The notes: generated by a model from the letters alone, not told the origin. A stretch of 64,000 nt of DNA from Hymenobacter glacieicola (GCF_014640315.1 NZ_BMGS01000001.1:1-64000), one strand, 5' to 3'. Counted from the first letter of the stretch, positions 34,543 through 44,499 are shown. Made by a program: numbers and translations.

Positions 34543-34588
34543 AAAACTCAGCCCCCGGCAAAAGACAACCCGTGACCTGCGGCTGAGT
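34543..34588 (-). terminator. Hairpin after the flavin monooxygenase gene
   Basis: Stem AACTCAGC / GCTGAGTT with a run of Ts on the minus strand. It is 46 bases past the stop of the monooxygenase gene and 26 bases ahead of the miniprotein start, so it could end the first or attenuate the second. Confidence 0.6.
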
Positions 34589-34633
34589 TCATACAAGTAT
34601 AACCTAAAAGTGTGCCAGGTAGTTGCAGCATAA

Positions 34634-35713
34634 TTATGTCTTTTTCACGAGGTAGTCTACCACAAACTGCGCGTCGGCTCCGGCCCCGCCCATAAGCGCC
34701 GAGCGCCGGCTGTGCAGCCAGGGGAGCCCCAAAAAAGCCAGTCCCGGCACCGGACTCAGCCCCCGCTCGTGCCGGGGCTCCCCCTCGGGGCTAAGCGCCC
34801 CCGGCACCTGCAGCCAGTGGTAGTCGGGCCGGAAGCCAGTAGCCCAGATAACTGCGTCCAGAGCGGGGGTAGTAGCCAGCTTGCCGCGGATGGTAGCCTG
34901 GGAGGTAGCTGCCAAGGCCCGGCCCATAAACCGCACGTTCGGAAACTGCCGCAGCCGCCCCAGGTCGGCGCTAACCACCGGCTCGGGCTGACTGCGCATC
35001 AGGCGGCCAACCGGGGAGTTTCGGCTGGCCTGCAGCAGGCGGGTGCTCAGCAGAAGTGCCCACATGGCCGTGTTGTTGGGCATGGCCGGTGTGCTTTCAT
35101 CAAACGCTACCCATACGGGCCGGCCGGTAGCTGCCAGGTCGGCGGCAATCTGCAGGGCCGAGTTGCCGCTGCCTACTACGGCCACCGCCCCCGTGCCCCC
35201 GAGCTGAGCGGGCCGCTGGTACGCGCTGCTGTGCAGCTGCTGCACCGAGGCCGGAAGGTCACGGCTAAATTCGGGGACTTTAGGAGTAGAGTAGGGCCCG
35301 GTACACACTATAACGTGCTGAGCCTGCAAGCGGCGGCCGGTAGCAGTTATGACTTCAAACCCAACCGGCACCGGCCGCACGGCTTCCACGCGCTGGCCGG
35401 TTTCAATGGGAAGCTGGAAGTGGCGGGCGTACTGCTGCAGGTAGGCCGCGGCTTCGTGCTTGCTGGGGTAGCGGCGGGCGGCGCCCGGCCACGCCAGGCC
35501 CGGCAGGCGGCTGGCCCAGGCCGGAGAAAACAGCCGAAGCGAGTCGTAGCGCGTGGCCCACACTTCTCCCACGGCGGCCCGCTCATCCAGGACTACGAAG
35601 GGTACACCGGCTTGGCGGAGGTAGTAAGCAGCGGCCAGCCCCGCCTGCCCCGCCCCAATAACAAGCGTGTGCAGAGCAGGGGATGAGCCCGCCGGTTCAG
35701 GAGAAGAAATCAT
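34634..35713 (-). CDS. Flavin-containing monooxygenase-like oxidoreductase
   Basis: A 359-residue NAD(P)H- and FAD-dependent enzyme. The FAD fold is at about 17-45 (TLVIGAGQAGLAAAYYLRQA), followed by EVWATRYDSLRLFSP, the GxWxxRYdsL pattern of the YUCCA/CzcO branch. The NADPH fold is AVVGSGNSALQIAADLA near 180, and ATGFRPDYHWLQ near 300 is the family end motif. It could hydroxylate a nitrogen or sulfur compound or be a metal-reducing relative. Substrate unknown. Confidence 0.8.
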   Translation of the reverse strand: MISSPEPAGSSPALHTLVIGAGQAGLAAAYYLRQAGVPFVVLDERAAVGEVWATRYDSLRLFSPAWASRLPGLAWPGAARRYPSKHEAAAYLQQYARHFQLPIETGQRVEAVRPVPVGFEVITATGRRLQAQHVIVCTGPYSTPKVPEFSRDLPASVQQLHSSAYQRPAQLGGTGAVAVVGSGNSALQIAADLAATGRPVWVAFDESTPAMPNNTAMWALLLSTRLLQASRNSPVGRLMRSQPEPVVSADLGRLRQFPNVRFMGRALAATSQATIRGKLATTPALDAVIWATGFRPDYHWLQVPGALSPEGEPRHERGLSPVPGLAFLGLPWLHSRRSALMGGAGADAQFVVDYLVKKT

Positions 35714-35773
35714 GCCGCATAATACGACAGGCGTGGCGGATCAGGCTGGGGCGCGCCGCTTTGGTGGCGGTAC

Positions 35774-38700
35774 TCAATCGGCCGAGAATTCCTGCTGGAG
35801 CTGGCGGATAACTTCGTCGGTAATCTGGCGCACCTGCTGCACGCCGTGCGCCAATCTTTGCCAGTCGGCAGTAGCGGGCGCGTGGGCCGCGGCTTCCAAA
35901 TCGCGCAGGATAGTGCGTAAGGACTGAATCTGCAGGCCATCAACGGAGCTTTTCAGGTGGTGGGCCGCTGCCCCAAGCTTGGTCAGGCTTTGCTCCTGTA
36001 AGTGGTGTTCCAGCTCCTCCACTACCGGTGGGGTAGTGCTGATAAACAGGTTAGCCAAGCGCCGGATAAAGGTTTCGTCGTTGTTGGTGAACTGGCGCAG
36101 GCTGCTCATGTCGTAGAGCTTGCCGGGGGGAAAGGCGGGGGGTGTTTCCTCCACTACCGTTGCGGGGGGGGGCTGACTGGCAGCATCATCTATATTAAGC
36201 ACGCGGGCAATGGTGTGAAACAGGGCTTCCTGCTTGAAGGGTTTGGAAAGGTAGGCGTCGAGGCCGGCCTTCTGGTAGCGCTCCGCCTCGCCGTGCATGG
36301 CGTGGGCTGTAAGGGCCACCACGGGGGTAGCAGCCCGAACTGGGTCAGGGTGCTCCCGCAGCAGGTGGGTGGTTGCTACGCCATCCATGCCGGGCATCTG
36401 AATATCCATCAGCACCACGTCGTAGGGGTGCTGTCGAAACAGGGTCAGGGCCTCCGAGCCGGAGGACGCCGTATCGACGTGCAGGCCCCAGCCGCGGAGC
36501 ATTACTTGCACCAGCAGTTGGTTGACCCGGTTGTCTTCGGTGAGCAGCACCCGGCGGCCACGCAGGCGCTGGTAGTCGGGGGTGGGGGCGGCACTGCTGG
36601 CGGTGGGGGGAGTAGCAGCTCCGAAGCGCAGCGTAAACCGAAATGTGCTGCCATGATGCAGGCGGCTTTCGGCCGTTAACTCGCCGCCCAGCAGCTCAAC
36701 CAGGCCCCGCGAAATGCTCAGGCCCAGCCCCGACCCGCCGTATTCGCGGGCCGTGCTGGCCTCGGCCTGCGTGAAGGGCTCGAACAGCTGCTGCAACTGG
36801 TCTTCGGAAATGCCAATGCCGGTGTCAAGCACCGAAAACTGATATTCCGGCTCGGCCGTGGGGGCACTTACGCGGCGGCAGGTAAGCAGCACATGGCCCT
36901 TATCCGTAAACTTAATGGCGTTGCTAAGCAGGTTGAGCAGAATCTGCCGGAGCCGGTAGGGGTCGCCCTGCACCCAGGCAGACGTCAGGCCCGGGGGCAG
37001 CTGCAGGCGCAGGCTGATGCCTTTTTCGGCCGCCTTGGGCATGAGGGCCTGGCAGCTGGCTTTCAGCACTTCCTGCAAGTCGAAAGGCATTGATTCCAGC
37101 CGGACCCGACCGGCACCGAGCTGGGCCATGTCCAGAATGTCGTTGATGATAACCAGCAGGTTTTCAGCTGAATGCCGGATATGGTGCAGGTATTGCCGCT
37201 GCTCTTCGTCGAGTTCGGTCTTGGATAGCAGCTCCGCCAGGCCCATGATGCCGTTCATGGGCGTACGGATTTCGTGGCTCATGTTGGTCAGGAAGGTCTG
37301 GCGCGACTGGGCATTCTGCTCCGCGGCCTCTTTGGCCTGTTGCAAGGCCTGGCCTGTCCGCTTCAGCTCGGTAATATCATTGTCAACCCCGAGCACCTGA
37401 ACGGTGCCATCGGCCAGAATGAATGGGCGTTTGACGGAGTTAAACCAGTGTACCTCGCCTTGGGCATCGGTAAATGTGTCCTCGTGGGCTACCTCCTGGC
37501 GCGACTGGATAACGAGTTCATCCTGAGCCTGGTGGCGGATCAGGTCGGGAAACTGCTCCTGCAGCCAGGCGGCCGGCGTTTGCAGCAGGGCATCGTTGCT
37601 GAGGCCGTAGAGGTGGGCCGTCGATTGGTTGGCCAGGATGTAGTTGCCGCTACCGTCTTTCAGGTAGATGAGGTTGGGCACCGTATCAATCACCTGCCGG
37701 AATAGCCGGTTTTGCTCGGCCAGCCGCCGGTTAGCGGAGCGTCGTTGCTCGTCGGCTATTTTCCAGCGGGTAATGTCTTCCGCCGACCCTACAATTTTAT
37801 GGACACGGCCAGCCTCATCCCGCTCAAACGGCGTGCTGCTGATGCGCAGCCAGCGGATGGAGCCGTTGCGGTGGGAAAGGAAAAACTCCAGGTGCAGAAT
37901 CACCCCGTCCGCCACCCGGGTTACCTCCTCGAAGTGCTGCTGTACCCGGCGGGCTTCGGCAATGGGCATTAGACCTGCCAGCAGGCTAATGCCCATGTTC
38001 ATTAAATCAGCCGGCGAGTACCCCAGCATCGACTCCACGAAGCGGTTGCAGTACACGTTCGACCGGGTTTCTACATCATAGATGTAAATCAGGTTGGGCG
38101 TGGTGTTGGTGATGCGCTCCACAAACAAGCGGCTCTGGCGCAGCTCCTCTTCCGTGGTGCGGCGCTCCGTCACGTCGGCCGCCGAGCCGACGGCTTGCCA
38201 CACGGTGCCGTCGGGGTGGCGGGTAAAGCAGGTGCTTTTCAGGCTCAGCCAGCGCCACTCCCCGTTGCGGTGCTTAAACCGGTACTCCGAGGAAGCCACT
38301 TCCCCTTCTTCCATCCGCAGCATTTCTTCCTGCTTTTGCCGCAAGTCCGGCAAGTCTTCCGGGTGCACCAGCAGGGTAGCCAACTGCGGCCCCATTTCCC
38401 GAATTTCGGCTTCCGTATAGCCCAACATTTGCTCGGTTTGGCGGTTGCTGTAGAGTACGGCCTGGGTGTCCATATCGAACAGGAACACGATGTTGGGCAC
38501 CGTGTCGTTGATGCGGGCCGTGAACAGCTGGTTGCGCACCAGCTCCGCCTCCGCCCGCCGCCGGGCTGTAATGGTGGTCAGGTACACGTTGGCTTCCTGC
38601 TCCTGCAGCAGCGGGGCAATGGTCCAGAGGTAAAACTCGTCGCCGAGGCGTTTTTCCACCGTGCGCAGCTGGCCGTTGCTAAGGGCCAGCGCAATTTCCT

Positions 38701-39361
38701 GCCGGAGCAGCCGCACGATTTCCGCCCCTGCGGGCTGGTAGAGGGCCGTAAGGGCGGGGTTGGCGGCGGGGTTGGCGTACTGGGCCACCGCTTCGCGGTT
38801 AAACCGGATAATGGGCTGGGGGCTTTGCTCGGCCAGGCGGGAAAGCTCCTGCACCCGTTCCTGGGCTTGCTGGCGCACCGTCACGTCTTCGTAGCTCCAA
38901 ATGTGGAGCATGGTCACGCCGTTCTGCACTACGGGCAGGTAGTCCTGCTGCACAATGATGCCGTTGCGCAACCGGAACGTCTCGCCGCTGACCCGCTCCT
39001 GTTCTGCCTGCAGCTGCTGGTTTCTGAGGCGTACGGCCTGCTCATCCTGCAACTGGGCCCGGCTTTCCTGATACAGCAGAGAGGAGTGCTTGCCCAGGTA
39101 GTACCGGGGTGGGTGGGGCAGGCTGAATAAGTCGCAGAGGCGCTGGTTGAGCAGCGTAATCCCGTGGTCCTGGTCTTCGGCCAGGATAGCCGTGCTCATG
39201 GTTTCCAGCAGGGCCGTGGCCTGTTCTGTGGCCGCCAGCGACCGGGCCTTAAGCTCCGCTACCTGGCGCCGGGCCTCCGCGGTTTCGTGCTGGGCTTGTT
39301 GCCACGCTTTTCGGGTTACACGCAGTTGGCGCGCCACATGACGGATACCAATAGAACTCAT
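35774..39361 (-). CDS. Hybrid sensor histidine kinase with five PAS-like domains, REC and Hpt
   Basis: A 1195-residue cytosolic multi-domain kinase. Order: coiled coil (about 10-45), PAS units near 50-160, 170-260, 275-395, 400-525 and 540-650, HisKA with the phospho-accepting His696 in MSHEIRTPMNGIMGL, ATPase (ILLNLLSNAIKFTDKGHVLL, DTGIGISEDQLQQLF, GGSGLGLSI), receiver with Asp986 in VVLMDIQMPGMDG, and Hpt with His1134 in AAHHLKSSVDG. No membrane helix, so it senses an internal signal. It follows the sigma-54 regulator gene by 23 bases, so the two are one operon and likely partners. Confidence 0.9.
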   Translation of the reverse strand: MSSIGIRHVARQLRVTRKAWQQAQHETAEARRQVAELKARSLAATEQATALLETMSTAILAEDQDHGITLLNQRLCDLFSLPHPPRYYLGKHSSLLYQESRAQLQDEQAVRLRNQQLQAEQERVSGETFRLRNGIIVQQDYLPVVQNGVTMLHIWSYEDVTVRQQAQERVQELSRLAEQSPQPIIRFNREAVAQYANPAANPALTALYQPAGAEIVRLLRQEIALALSNGQLRTVEKRLGDEFYLWTIAPLLQEQEANVYLTTITARRRAEAELVRNQLFTARINDTVPNIVFLFDMDTQAVLYSNRQTEQMLGYTEAEIREMGPQLATLLVHPEDLPDLRQKQEEMLRMEEGEVASSEYRFKHRNGEWRWLSLKSTCFTRHPDGTVWQAVGSAADVTERRTTEEELRQSRLFVERITNTTPNLIYIYDVETRSNVYCNRFVESMLGYSPADLMNMGISLLAGLMPIAEARRVQQHFEEVTRVADGVILHLEFFLSHRNGSIRWLRISSTPFERDEAGRVHKIVGSAEDITRWKIADEQRRSANRRLAEQNRLFRQVIDTVPNLIYLKDGSGNYILANQSTAHLYGLSNDALLQTPAAWLQEQFPDLIRHQAQDELVIQSRQEVAHEDTFTDAQGEVHWFNSVKRPFILADGTVQVLGVDNDITELKRTGQALQQAKEAAEQNAQSRQTFLTNMSHEIRTPMNGIMGLAELLSKTELDEEQRQYLHHIRHSAENLLVIINDILDMAQLGAGRVRLESMPFDLQEVLKASCQALMPKAAEKGISLRLQLPPGLTSAWVQGDPYRLRQILLNLLSNAIKFTDKGHVLLTCRRVSAPTAEPEYQFSVLDTGIGISEDQLQQLFEPFTQAEASTAREYGGSGLGLSISRGLVELLGGELTAESRLHHGSTFRFTLRFGAATPPTASSAAPTPDYQRLRGRRVLLTEDNRVNQLLVQVMLRGWGLHVDTASSGSEALTLFRQHPYDVVLMDIQMPGMDGVATTHLLREHPDPVRAATPVVALTAHAMHGEAERYQKAGLDAYLSKPFKQEALFHTIARVLNIDDAASQPPPATVVEETPPAFPPGKLYDMSSLRQFTNNDETFIRRLANLFISTTPPVVEELEHHLQEQSLTKLGAAAHHLKSSVDGLQIQSLRTILRDLEAAAHAPATADWQRLAHGVQQVRQITDEVIRQLQQEFSAD

Positions 39362-39384
39362 AGGATGGCAGTTAACAGCCGAGG

Positions 39385-40752
39385 TCAGCGAATACGGATC
39401 TCGTTGTTCTGAACCATACGATAAATGGTAGACTTTCCGATTTGCAGTTTGGCCGCTACCTGCAGAATATTTCCGTTGTGTACATCGAGGTAGCGCTGCA
39501 CGATGGCCGCCATCTGCGTCCGCAACGACTCATTGGGCATGATGTCGGGGGCCGCCGCATCGGTAGCGCCGTGGCGCAGGGGCAAATCCTGGGGCTGAAT
39601 CTGGTCGTCTTCGGCCAGCACGGCGGCCAGCTCCACCACCGCCTTTAGCTCGCGTACGTTGCCCGGGAAGTTGTAGTGCAGCAGCTTCTGCTGCGCCGCG
39701 CCGGAGAGCGTGCAGGTAGCCATGTTATTCTGGGAGCAGAAATCCTTAAGAAAGGCATCAGCCAGCAGCAGAATATCGTCGCCCCGCTCCCGTAGCGGCG
39801 ACAACACAATGGGCAGGCCCAGCAGCCGGTAGTACAGGTCTTCGCGGAAGCGGCCCTCCTTCACTTCCTGGCCCAGGTCGCGGTGGGTAGCCACCATCAG
39901 GCGGGCATCGAAGGGTACGCGGGTGTTGCCGCCCACGCGCGAAACCTCCCGCTCCTGCAGCACCCGCAGCAGCTTGGCCTGCAGGCCCAGGTCCATTTCG
40001 GAAATTTCGTCCAAGAACAGCGTGCCCTTGTGAGCTTCCTCAAACCGCCCGATCCGGCGGCTGATGGCCCCGGTAAACGAGCCTTTCTCGTGCCCAAACA
40101 GCTCGCTCTCCAGCAAGTCGCGCGGAATGGCTGCCACGTTCACGGCCACAAAAGCCCCGTCGCGCCGGTCGGAGCGGAAATGAATGGCCTTGGCGACCAG
40201 CTCCTTGCCCGTGCCCGTTTCGCCGCTGATGGAAACCGTGATGTTTGTGCGGGCAGCCTTATCGATGAGGGTGTAGAGCTGCTTGATTTGGGGACTTTCG
40301 CCCAGAATGGCGCGCTGCGGATCGTACTTCTGTCCAATCTGCTCCTTCAGGCGGGTGTTTTCCTGGCGCAGCTCCAGCTGCTTGCGGATGTTGCCTACGG
40401 TGTTCCAGAGTCGGTCGGCGGTTTCCTCGTCCTTCACTAGGTAGTCGAAGGCGCCTTGCCGCAGCAGCCCAATGGCCGTGCGCACATCCTCCTGGCCGGA
40501 AATGGCAATAACCGCTACCTCAGGCAGGCGCTCCTTGATCTGGCGGAGCACCTGGTCGCCCTGGCCATCGGGTAAGGAATAATCGAGGGTGATGATATCG
40601 GGCTTGTCGCTTAAGTTATCCAAGCAAGCCTGCGCGGTGGTGAACCGTCGGATAACGTAATCCGGGTTCTGAGCCAGCTTGTACTCAAGTAGCTCACCAT
40701 ACCATGCATTGTCCTCGACAATAAAGATGGAAACAGGTAAAGGTACGCTCAT
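39385..40752 (-). CDS. Sigma-54-dependent response regulator (NtrC family)
   Basis: A 455-residue activator from ATG 40752; a longer frame has a non-conserved lead. An N-terminal receiver (SIFIVEDNAWYGELL, phosphate-accepting Asp in ITLDYSLPDG, then KDEE) leads to an AAA+ domain with Walker A GETGTGKELVAKA, GSFTGAISRRIGRFEEAHKG and Walker B LFLDEISEM. It ends in a Fis-type helix-turn-helix (VAAKLQIGKSTIYRMVQ). The loop that touches sigma-54 reads GSFTGA instead of the common GAFTGA. Phosphorylated by the adjacent hybrid kinase, it would activate sigma-54 promoters. Confidence 0.9.
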   Translation of the reverse strand: MSVPLPVSIFIVEDNAWYGELLEYKLAQNPDYVIRRFTTAQACLDNLSDKPDIITLDYSLPDGQGDQVLRQIKERLPEVAVIAISGQEDVRTAIGLLRQGAFDYLVKDEETADRLWNTVGNIRKQLELRQENTRLKEQIGQKYDPQRAILGESPQIKQLYTLIDKAARTNITVSISGETGTGKELVAKAIHFRSDRRDGAFVAVNVAAIPRDLLESELFGHEKGSFTGAISRRIGRFEEAHKGTLFLDEISEMDLGLQAKLLRVLQEREVSRVGGNTRVPFDARLMVATHRDLGQEVKEGRFREDLYYRLLGLPIVLSPLRERGDDILLLADAFLKDFCSQNNMATCTLSGAAQQKLLHYNFPGNVRELKAVVELAAVLAEDDQIQPQDLPLRHGATDAAAPDIMPNESLRTQMAAIVQRYLDVHNGNILQVAAKLQIGKSTIYRMVQNNEIRIR

Positions 40753-41093
40753 GGGAAGGGGGAAGGGAATAACACAAGAACTGCAGCACCCTTGTATACT
40801 CCCTTTTCGGGAAAGCAGACACATTGGGATTATTCAATTCCTGCGGCAAGGTTCTCAATAGCTCAGAAGGGGGAAAATCGCGCAATGCTGCGAGTATAAG
40901 CGGGAGAAACGGGTATAGCAAACTTTCTCAATTTTAGAAACCAAATCCCGGAATGAAACAATATAGCATTTTTCATTTCATATCAACATTCTGATAATCA
41001 GGTTTTTGATACTAAAACTGGGGTTTGGCGGCAGAATTGGTATAGGATGATTGGTTCTTCAATCCTAGTGATTATCAATTCATTGCCCCCTGT
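40753..41093. other. Divergent regulatory region
   Basis: 341 bases between the sigma-54 regulator (leftwards) and the T9SS surface protein (rightwards). The right half is AT-rich and contains a near-match to a sigma-54 promoter listed separately. No gene seen. Confidence 0.5.
41025..41041 (+). promoter_or_regulatory. Near-match to a sigma-54 (-24/-12) promoter
   Basis: TTGGCGGCAGAATTGGT follows the TGGC-N8-TTGC plan with the right spacing, but the -12 GC reads GG. It lies 53 bases before the ATG of the T9SS surface-protein gene and next to a sigma-54 activator gene. The mismatch at a key base keeps this tentative. Confidence 0.3.
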
Positions 41094-43322
41094 ATGAAGC
41101 TCCTCTACGCACACCTTATCCGTCCGCTGCTGCTGGCAGCAGTAGCACTCCTCGGTACTGGGGTCCAAACTACATGGGCAGCTAGTGCCCCCATCTATTC
41201 CAACACGGGCAGCGACGGGGCCCGCGTGACCCGAACCTGCACTACTTTCCTGGGTGCTACCACGTGCTTCGGCGAAATTACCAACCCCGAATTAGCTACC
41301 GACAATGACTTCAACTCGGCGGCGGTAATGAATGTTCCCGCCTCTTTGCTGGCCAGTTCCGTGCGGCTGCGGATGAATTTGTCGGCTACGGCTCCAGCCA
41401 ACTACCGGGCCGGTGTGGTGGTAGAGCGCAGCGGTACCGCCCTGAACCTCTTGTCATTAAACACGGCCAATCTGATAATTGTCCGCACGTATCTGCGCAA
41501 CGGCACGACCTCTACCTTGCAGGAGGAAAGAGCAGTAGACGCCTCCGTGGCTTCCGCGCTACTGGGCAGCAACACGGGCAAAATCCGGCTGGAATTTCTG
41601 GCCACCAAGTCATTCAACCAGATTGAGGTAGAAGCAGCTTCGGCCCTGAGCCTGGGTTACGACTTAAAGGTGTACTACGCCTACGCCATTGACGCCAACG
41701 TAATTACTTCGGCAAAAGGCTACGCTTCCCGTTTTGAGAATGCCGGGACTGCCAACTATAGCACCGGCGTCATCAAGGACGGTATTACCGTTTGTGTGAA
41801 CTCCGCGGTTACGAATCCACTCAACGCGGTTGACAAAAGCCTGACCAACTTCGCTACCATGAAGTCGGTGGTGGATGTGAGCTGCCCCCCTACCTTACAA
41901 ACCCAGTTGGAGGGCACGGCGCCGGCAGGCTACCAGGCTGGGTTCGTGCTGGGCAGTGGGAGCCTGCTCGACGCTACGGTGCTCGATGGCCTGCGCGTGA
42001 CTACTTACTTGGGCGGGGTGCCGCAGGAATCGGCGACTGGCGCCAACCTGCTGAACCTGGAAGTGCTGGGCAATCAGCAGTACAACGTCAGCTTCCCAAC
42101 TACCAAGCCCTACGACCGGGTAGAGATTCAGCAGACCAAGCTGCTGAGCGTGTTGGATGATTTGCGAGTATACTACGGATTCGGGCTGGAACCCCGCGTA
42201 TTCCGCGACTTGCAGCCGCGCGTGTCGGAGTTCGTGGAGCCGGCCGGTAACTACCAGGTGAATGGCAGCCTGGTGTGCGTGAACTGCTCGGTGATGAACC
42301 CGCAAAACGCCGCCGACCGTGACAAGACCAACAACTACGCTACCGTGCGCACGGGGCTGAGCGTGGGCGGAACTACCCGCCTGAAGCTCCGCTTGGATGG
42401 GCCTGGCCGCGCCGGTAACGTGGCAGGTGTCGTGCTGGGCTTGGGCACCGGTCTGCTCGATGCCAATCTGCTTTCCAACATCCGCATCAACACCTATACC
42501 GGTACCCAGAACGCTACGGGAAGTGGTACTACCGGAGCGGAACTGGTCGAAAGCGCCGTAGGTAGCTCACTGCTAAGCGTAGAAGTGCTGGCCGATGGCC
42601 GTCAGGAAGTTTCTTTCCGCACCACGCGCGACTTCGACTGGGTTGAAATTGAACTGACCAACGGGGTGGCATTGCTCGATAACACGCAGGTGTACTACGG
42701 CTTTGCCGAGGACCGGCCCATGGGTTTCCCCTCCAGCATTACGGCCCCAGCCCCTTTGCCCGTGCAGCTAGTGGGCTTCAGCGCCCGGGCCAGCGGCAGC
42801 GCCGTGAATCTAGTGTGGCAAACAGCTAGCGAGCTGAACAGCAGCCTCTTTGTAGTCGAGCGTTCCGTGCGGGCTTCTGCTGACTTCGAGCCAGTAGGCC
42901 AGGTAGCGGCGGCTGGTACTTCAGCCACGGCTCGGCAATACACCTTGCGCGATGCCGAAGCCGGCGCCCAGCAGGTACCAATGCTGTACTACCGCCTGCG
43001 CCAGGTAGACCTGGACGGGAAAGAAACCTACTCGGCGGTGGTGCCTGTGAGCCTTAAAACAGTCAACCTGGCCTTCACGGTGTACCCAAACCCTGCTTCC
43101 GCCGCCGACCATATCCAGGCTACGGTGCCGGTGCTGCCGGAAGGAAGCTACCACCTGGCTATTTACAACATGCAGGGTGGGCTGGTTAGCCAGCAAAAAG
43201 TTACTGGCCAACTCCTGGAAATCTCGGCATTGCGCCTGCGCGCCGGCCTTTACCAGCTGGTACTTGCCGATGCCACCGGGCAGCGCCTGGCTACACAACG
43301 GTTGGTCATACGGGGTCAATAA
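41094..43322 (+). CDS. T9SS-exported surface protein with three internal repeats
   Basis: A 742-residue protein: signal peptide (LLLAAVALLGTGVQTTWA), three repeats of about 160 residues and a type A T9SS sorting domain. Each repeat ends in a similar strand pair (FNQIEVEAASALSLGYDLKV / YDRVEIQQTKLLSVLDDLRV / FDWVEIELTNGVALLDNTQV) followed by YYA/GFG and a turn. The C-terminal domain starts at Y664 (FTVYPNPASAADH) after a short Ig-like region PLPVQLVGFSARASGSA. Likely a secreted or surface-anchored adhesin. A sigma-54-like site upstream suggests control by the divergent regulator. Confidence 0.75.
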   Translation: MKLLYAHLIRPLLLAAVALLGTGVQTTWAASAPIYSNTGSDGARVTRTCTTFLGATTCFGEITNPELATDNDFNSAAVMNVPASLLASSVRLRMNLSATAPANYRAGVVVERSGTALNLLSLNTANLIIVRTYLRNGTTSTLQEERAVDASVASALLGSNTGKIRLEFLATKSFNQIEVEAASALSLGYDLKVYYAYAIDANVITSAKGYASRFENAGTANYSTGVIKDGITVCVNSAVTNPLNAVDKSLTNFATMKSVVDVSCPPTLQTQLEGTAPAGYQAGFVLGSGSLLDATVLDGLRVTTYLGGVPQESATGANLLNLEVLGNQQYNVSFPTTKPYDRVEIQQTKLLSVLDDLRVYYGFGLEPRVFRDLQPRVSEFVEPAGNYQVNGSLVCVNCSVMNPQNAADRDKTNNYATVRTGLSVGGTTRLKLRLDGPGRAGNVAGVVLGLGTGLLDANLLSNIRINTYTGTQNATGSGTTGAELVESAVGSSLLSVEVLADGRQEVSFRTTRDFDWVEIELTNGVALLDNTQVYYGFAEDRPMGFPSSITAPAPLPVQLVGFSARASGSAVNLVWQTASELNSSLFVVERSVRASADFEPVGQVAAAGTSATARQYTLRDAEAGAQQVPMLYYRLRQVDLDGKETYSAVVPVSLKTVNLAFTVYPNPASAADHIQATVPVLPEGSYHLAIYNMQGGLVSQQKVTGQLLEISALRLRAGLYQLVLADATGQRLATQRLVIRGQ

Positions 43323-43377
43323 GCCTTCTACTTTTTATCCCTACTCTATCTTTTTCGCTTTATCATTATCGGACTGG

Positions 43378-43418
43378 GAGCCCCGCTGTTGCAGGTCAGC
43401 GGGGCTCTGTTCGTTTTA
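43378..43418 (+). terminator. Terminator after the T9SS surface-protein gene
   Basis: Stem GAGCCCCGCTG / CAGCGGGGCTC with an 8-base loop and TGTTCGTTTT after it. Confidence 0.75.
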
Positions 43419-43597
43419 GGACCATCAAGAGTGCAAACTTCTTAGGGTCAAGAATATACCCAGAATATAACAATTGTATTATTACAAGAAAATAATAATA
43501 TTTAGGTAACATTGGGCTAACTCTTGCTCACCAACTTTGCCTGCACAGAGCCCACTTCGCTCCTGCTTACCCTTCCCACCAACCAAACCCTGTTTAC

Positions 43598-44479
43598 ATG
43601 TACCGTACCTTTTCCCGCGTTCTGGGCCTGGCCTTGCTTACCAGCTGCGTTGTATCGTGCTCCAAAAATGAAGTAGCTCCTTCGGTTACTCCAGCTGCAG
43701 TAACCCAAAGCGCCGACGCTACCCGCGACAACCACCTGACAATGGGCAACCCCAGTGGCGCTACGGCTAACTCGGCTAACTATTGGAACTACTTGGTCTC
43801 GAAGTCGCAGTTCGCTATGTCGTATCACCGCGACCGGGGTACGCCAAACTGGGTAAGCTGGCACTTGAGCAGCGCGTGGCTGGGCTCCACTCCGCGTCAG
43901 GACAATTTCGCCCCCGATAACACGCTGCCCACGGGTTGGTACCGCGTTAGCAGCACCAGCTACACGGGTTCCGGCTTCGATCGGGGCCATAACTGCCCCT
44001 CCGCCGACCGCACCGGGTCCGTGGCCGACAACTCGGCTACCTTCCTGATGACCAACATGATTCCGCAGGCGCCCAACAACAACCAGCGCACTTGGGCCAA
44101 CCTAGAAAACTACTGCCGCACGCTGGTGAATGCGGGCAACGAGCTCTACATTATTTGCGGAAGCTACGGCAAAGGCGGTACCGGTTCCAATGGCTACGCT
44201 ACTACCCTCGATGCCGGTCGCGTAACAGTACCCGCTCAGGTATGGAAAGTAATTGTGGTGCTGCCTGAAGGTACCAGCGACGCTGCCCGCGTAACCACTG
44301 GCACCCGCGTTATTGCCATCAACACTCCCAACGACAACGGCCTGCTGACCACCTGGGGCTCTTACCGCACCACCGTTGATGCCATTGAAGCCGCCACGGG
44401 CTACGATATCCTGTCAGCCGTATCGGCTTCCGTGCAGAGCGTAGTAGAAGCCCGCGTTGATAACGGCCCAACGAGCTGA
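43598..44479 (+). CDS. DNA/RNA non-specific endonuclease lipoprotein (NucA family)
   Basis: A 293-residue exported nuclease that cuts DNA and RNA. Signal peptide with a lipobox (TSCVVSC), then the catalytic signature DRGHNCPSADRT with Asp128 to His131, followed by TNMIPQAPNNNQRTWANLE, which holds the metal-binding Asn. GNELYIICGSYG is a further family strand. It may degrade extracellular nucleic acid for nutrition or defence. A strong terminator follows the gene. Confidence 0.85.
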   Translation: MYRTFSRVLGLALLTSCVVSCSKNEVAPSVTPAAVTQSADATRDNHLTMGNPSGATANSANYWNYLVSKSQFAMSYHRDRGTPNWVSWHLSSAWLGSTPRQDNFAPDNTLPTGWYRVSSTSYTGSGFDRGHNCPSADRTGSVADNSATFLMTNMIPQAPNNNQRTWANLENYCRTLVNAGNELYIICGSYGKGGTGSNGYATTLDAGRVTVPAQVWKVIVVLPEGTSDAARVTTGTRVIAINTPNDNGLLTTWGSYRTTVDAIEAATGYDILSAVSASVQSVVEARVDNGPTS

Positions 44480-44499
44480 TCAGCGCTTCTTGATTACTG

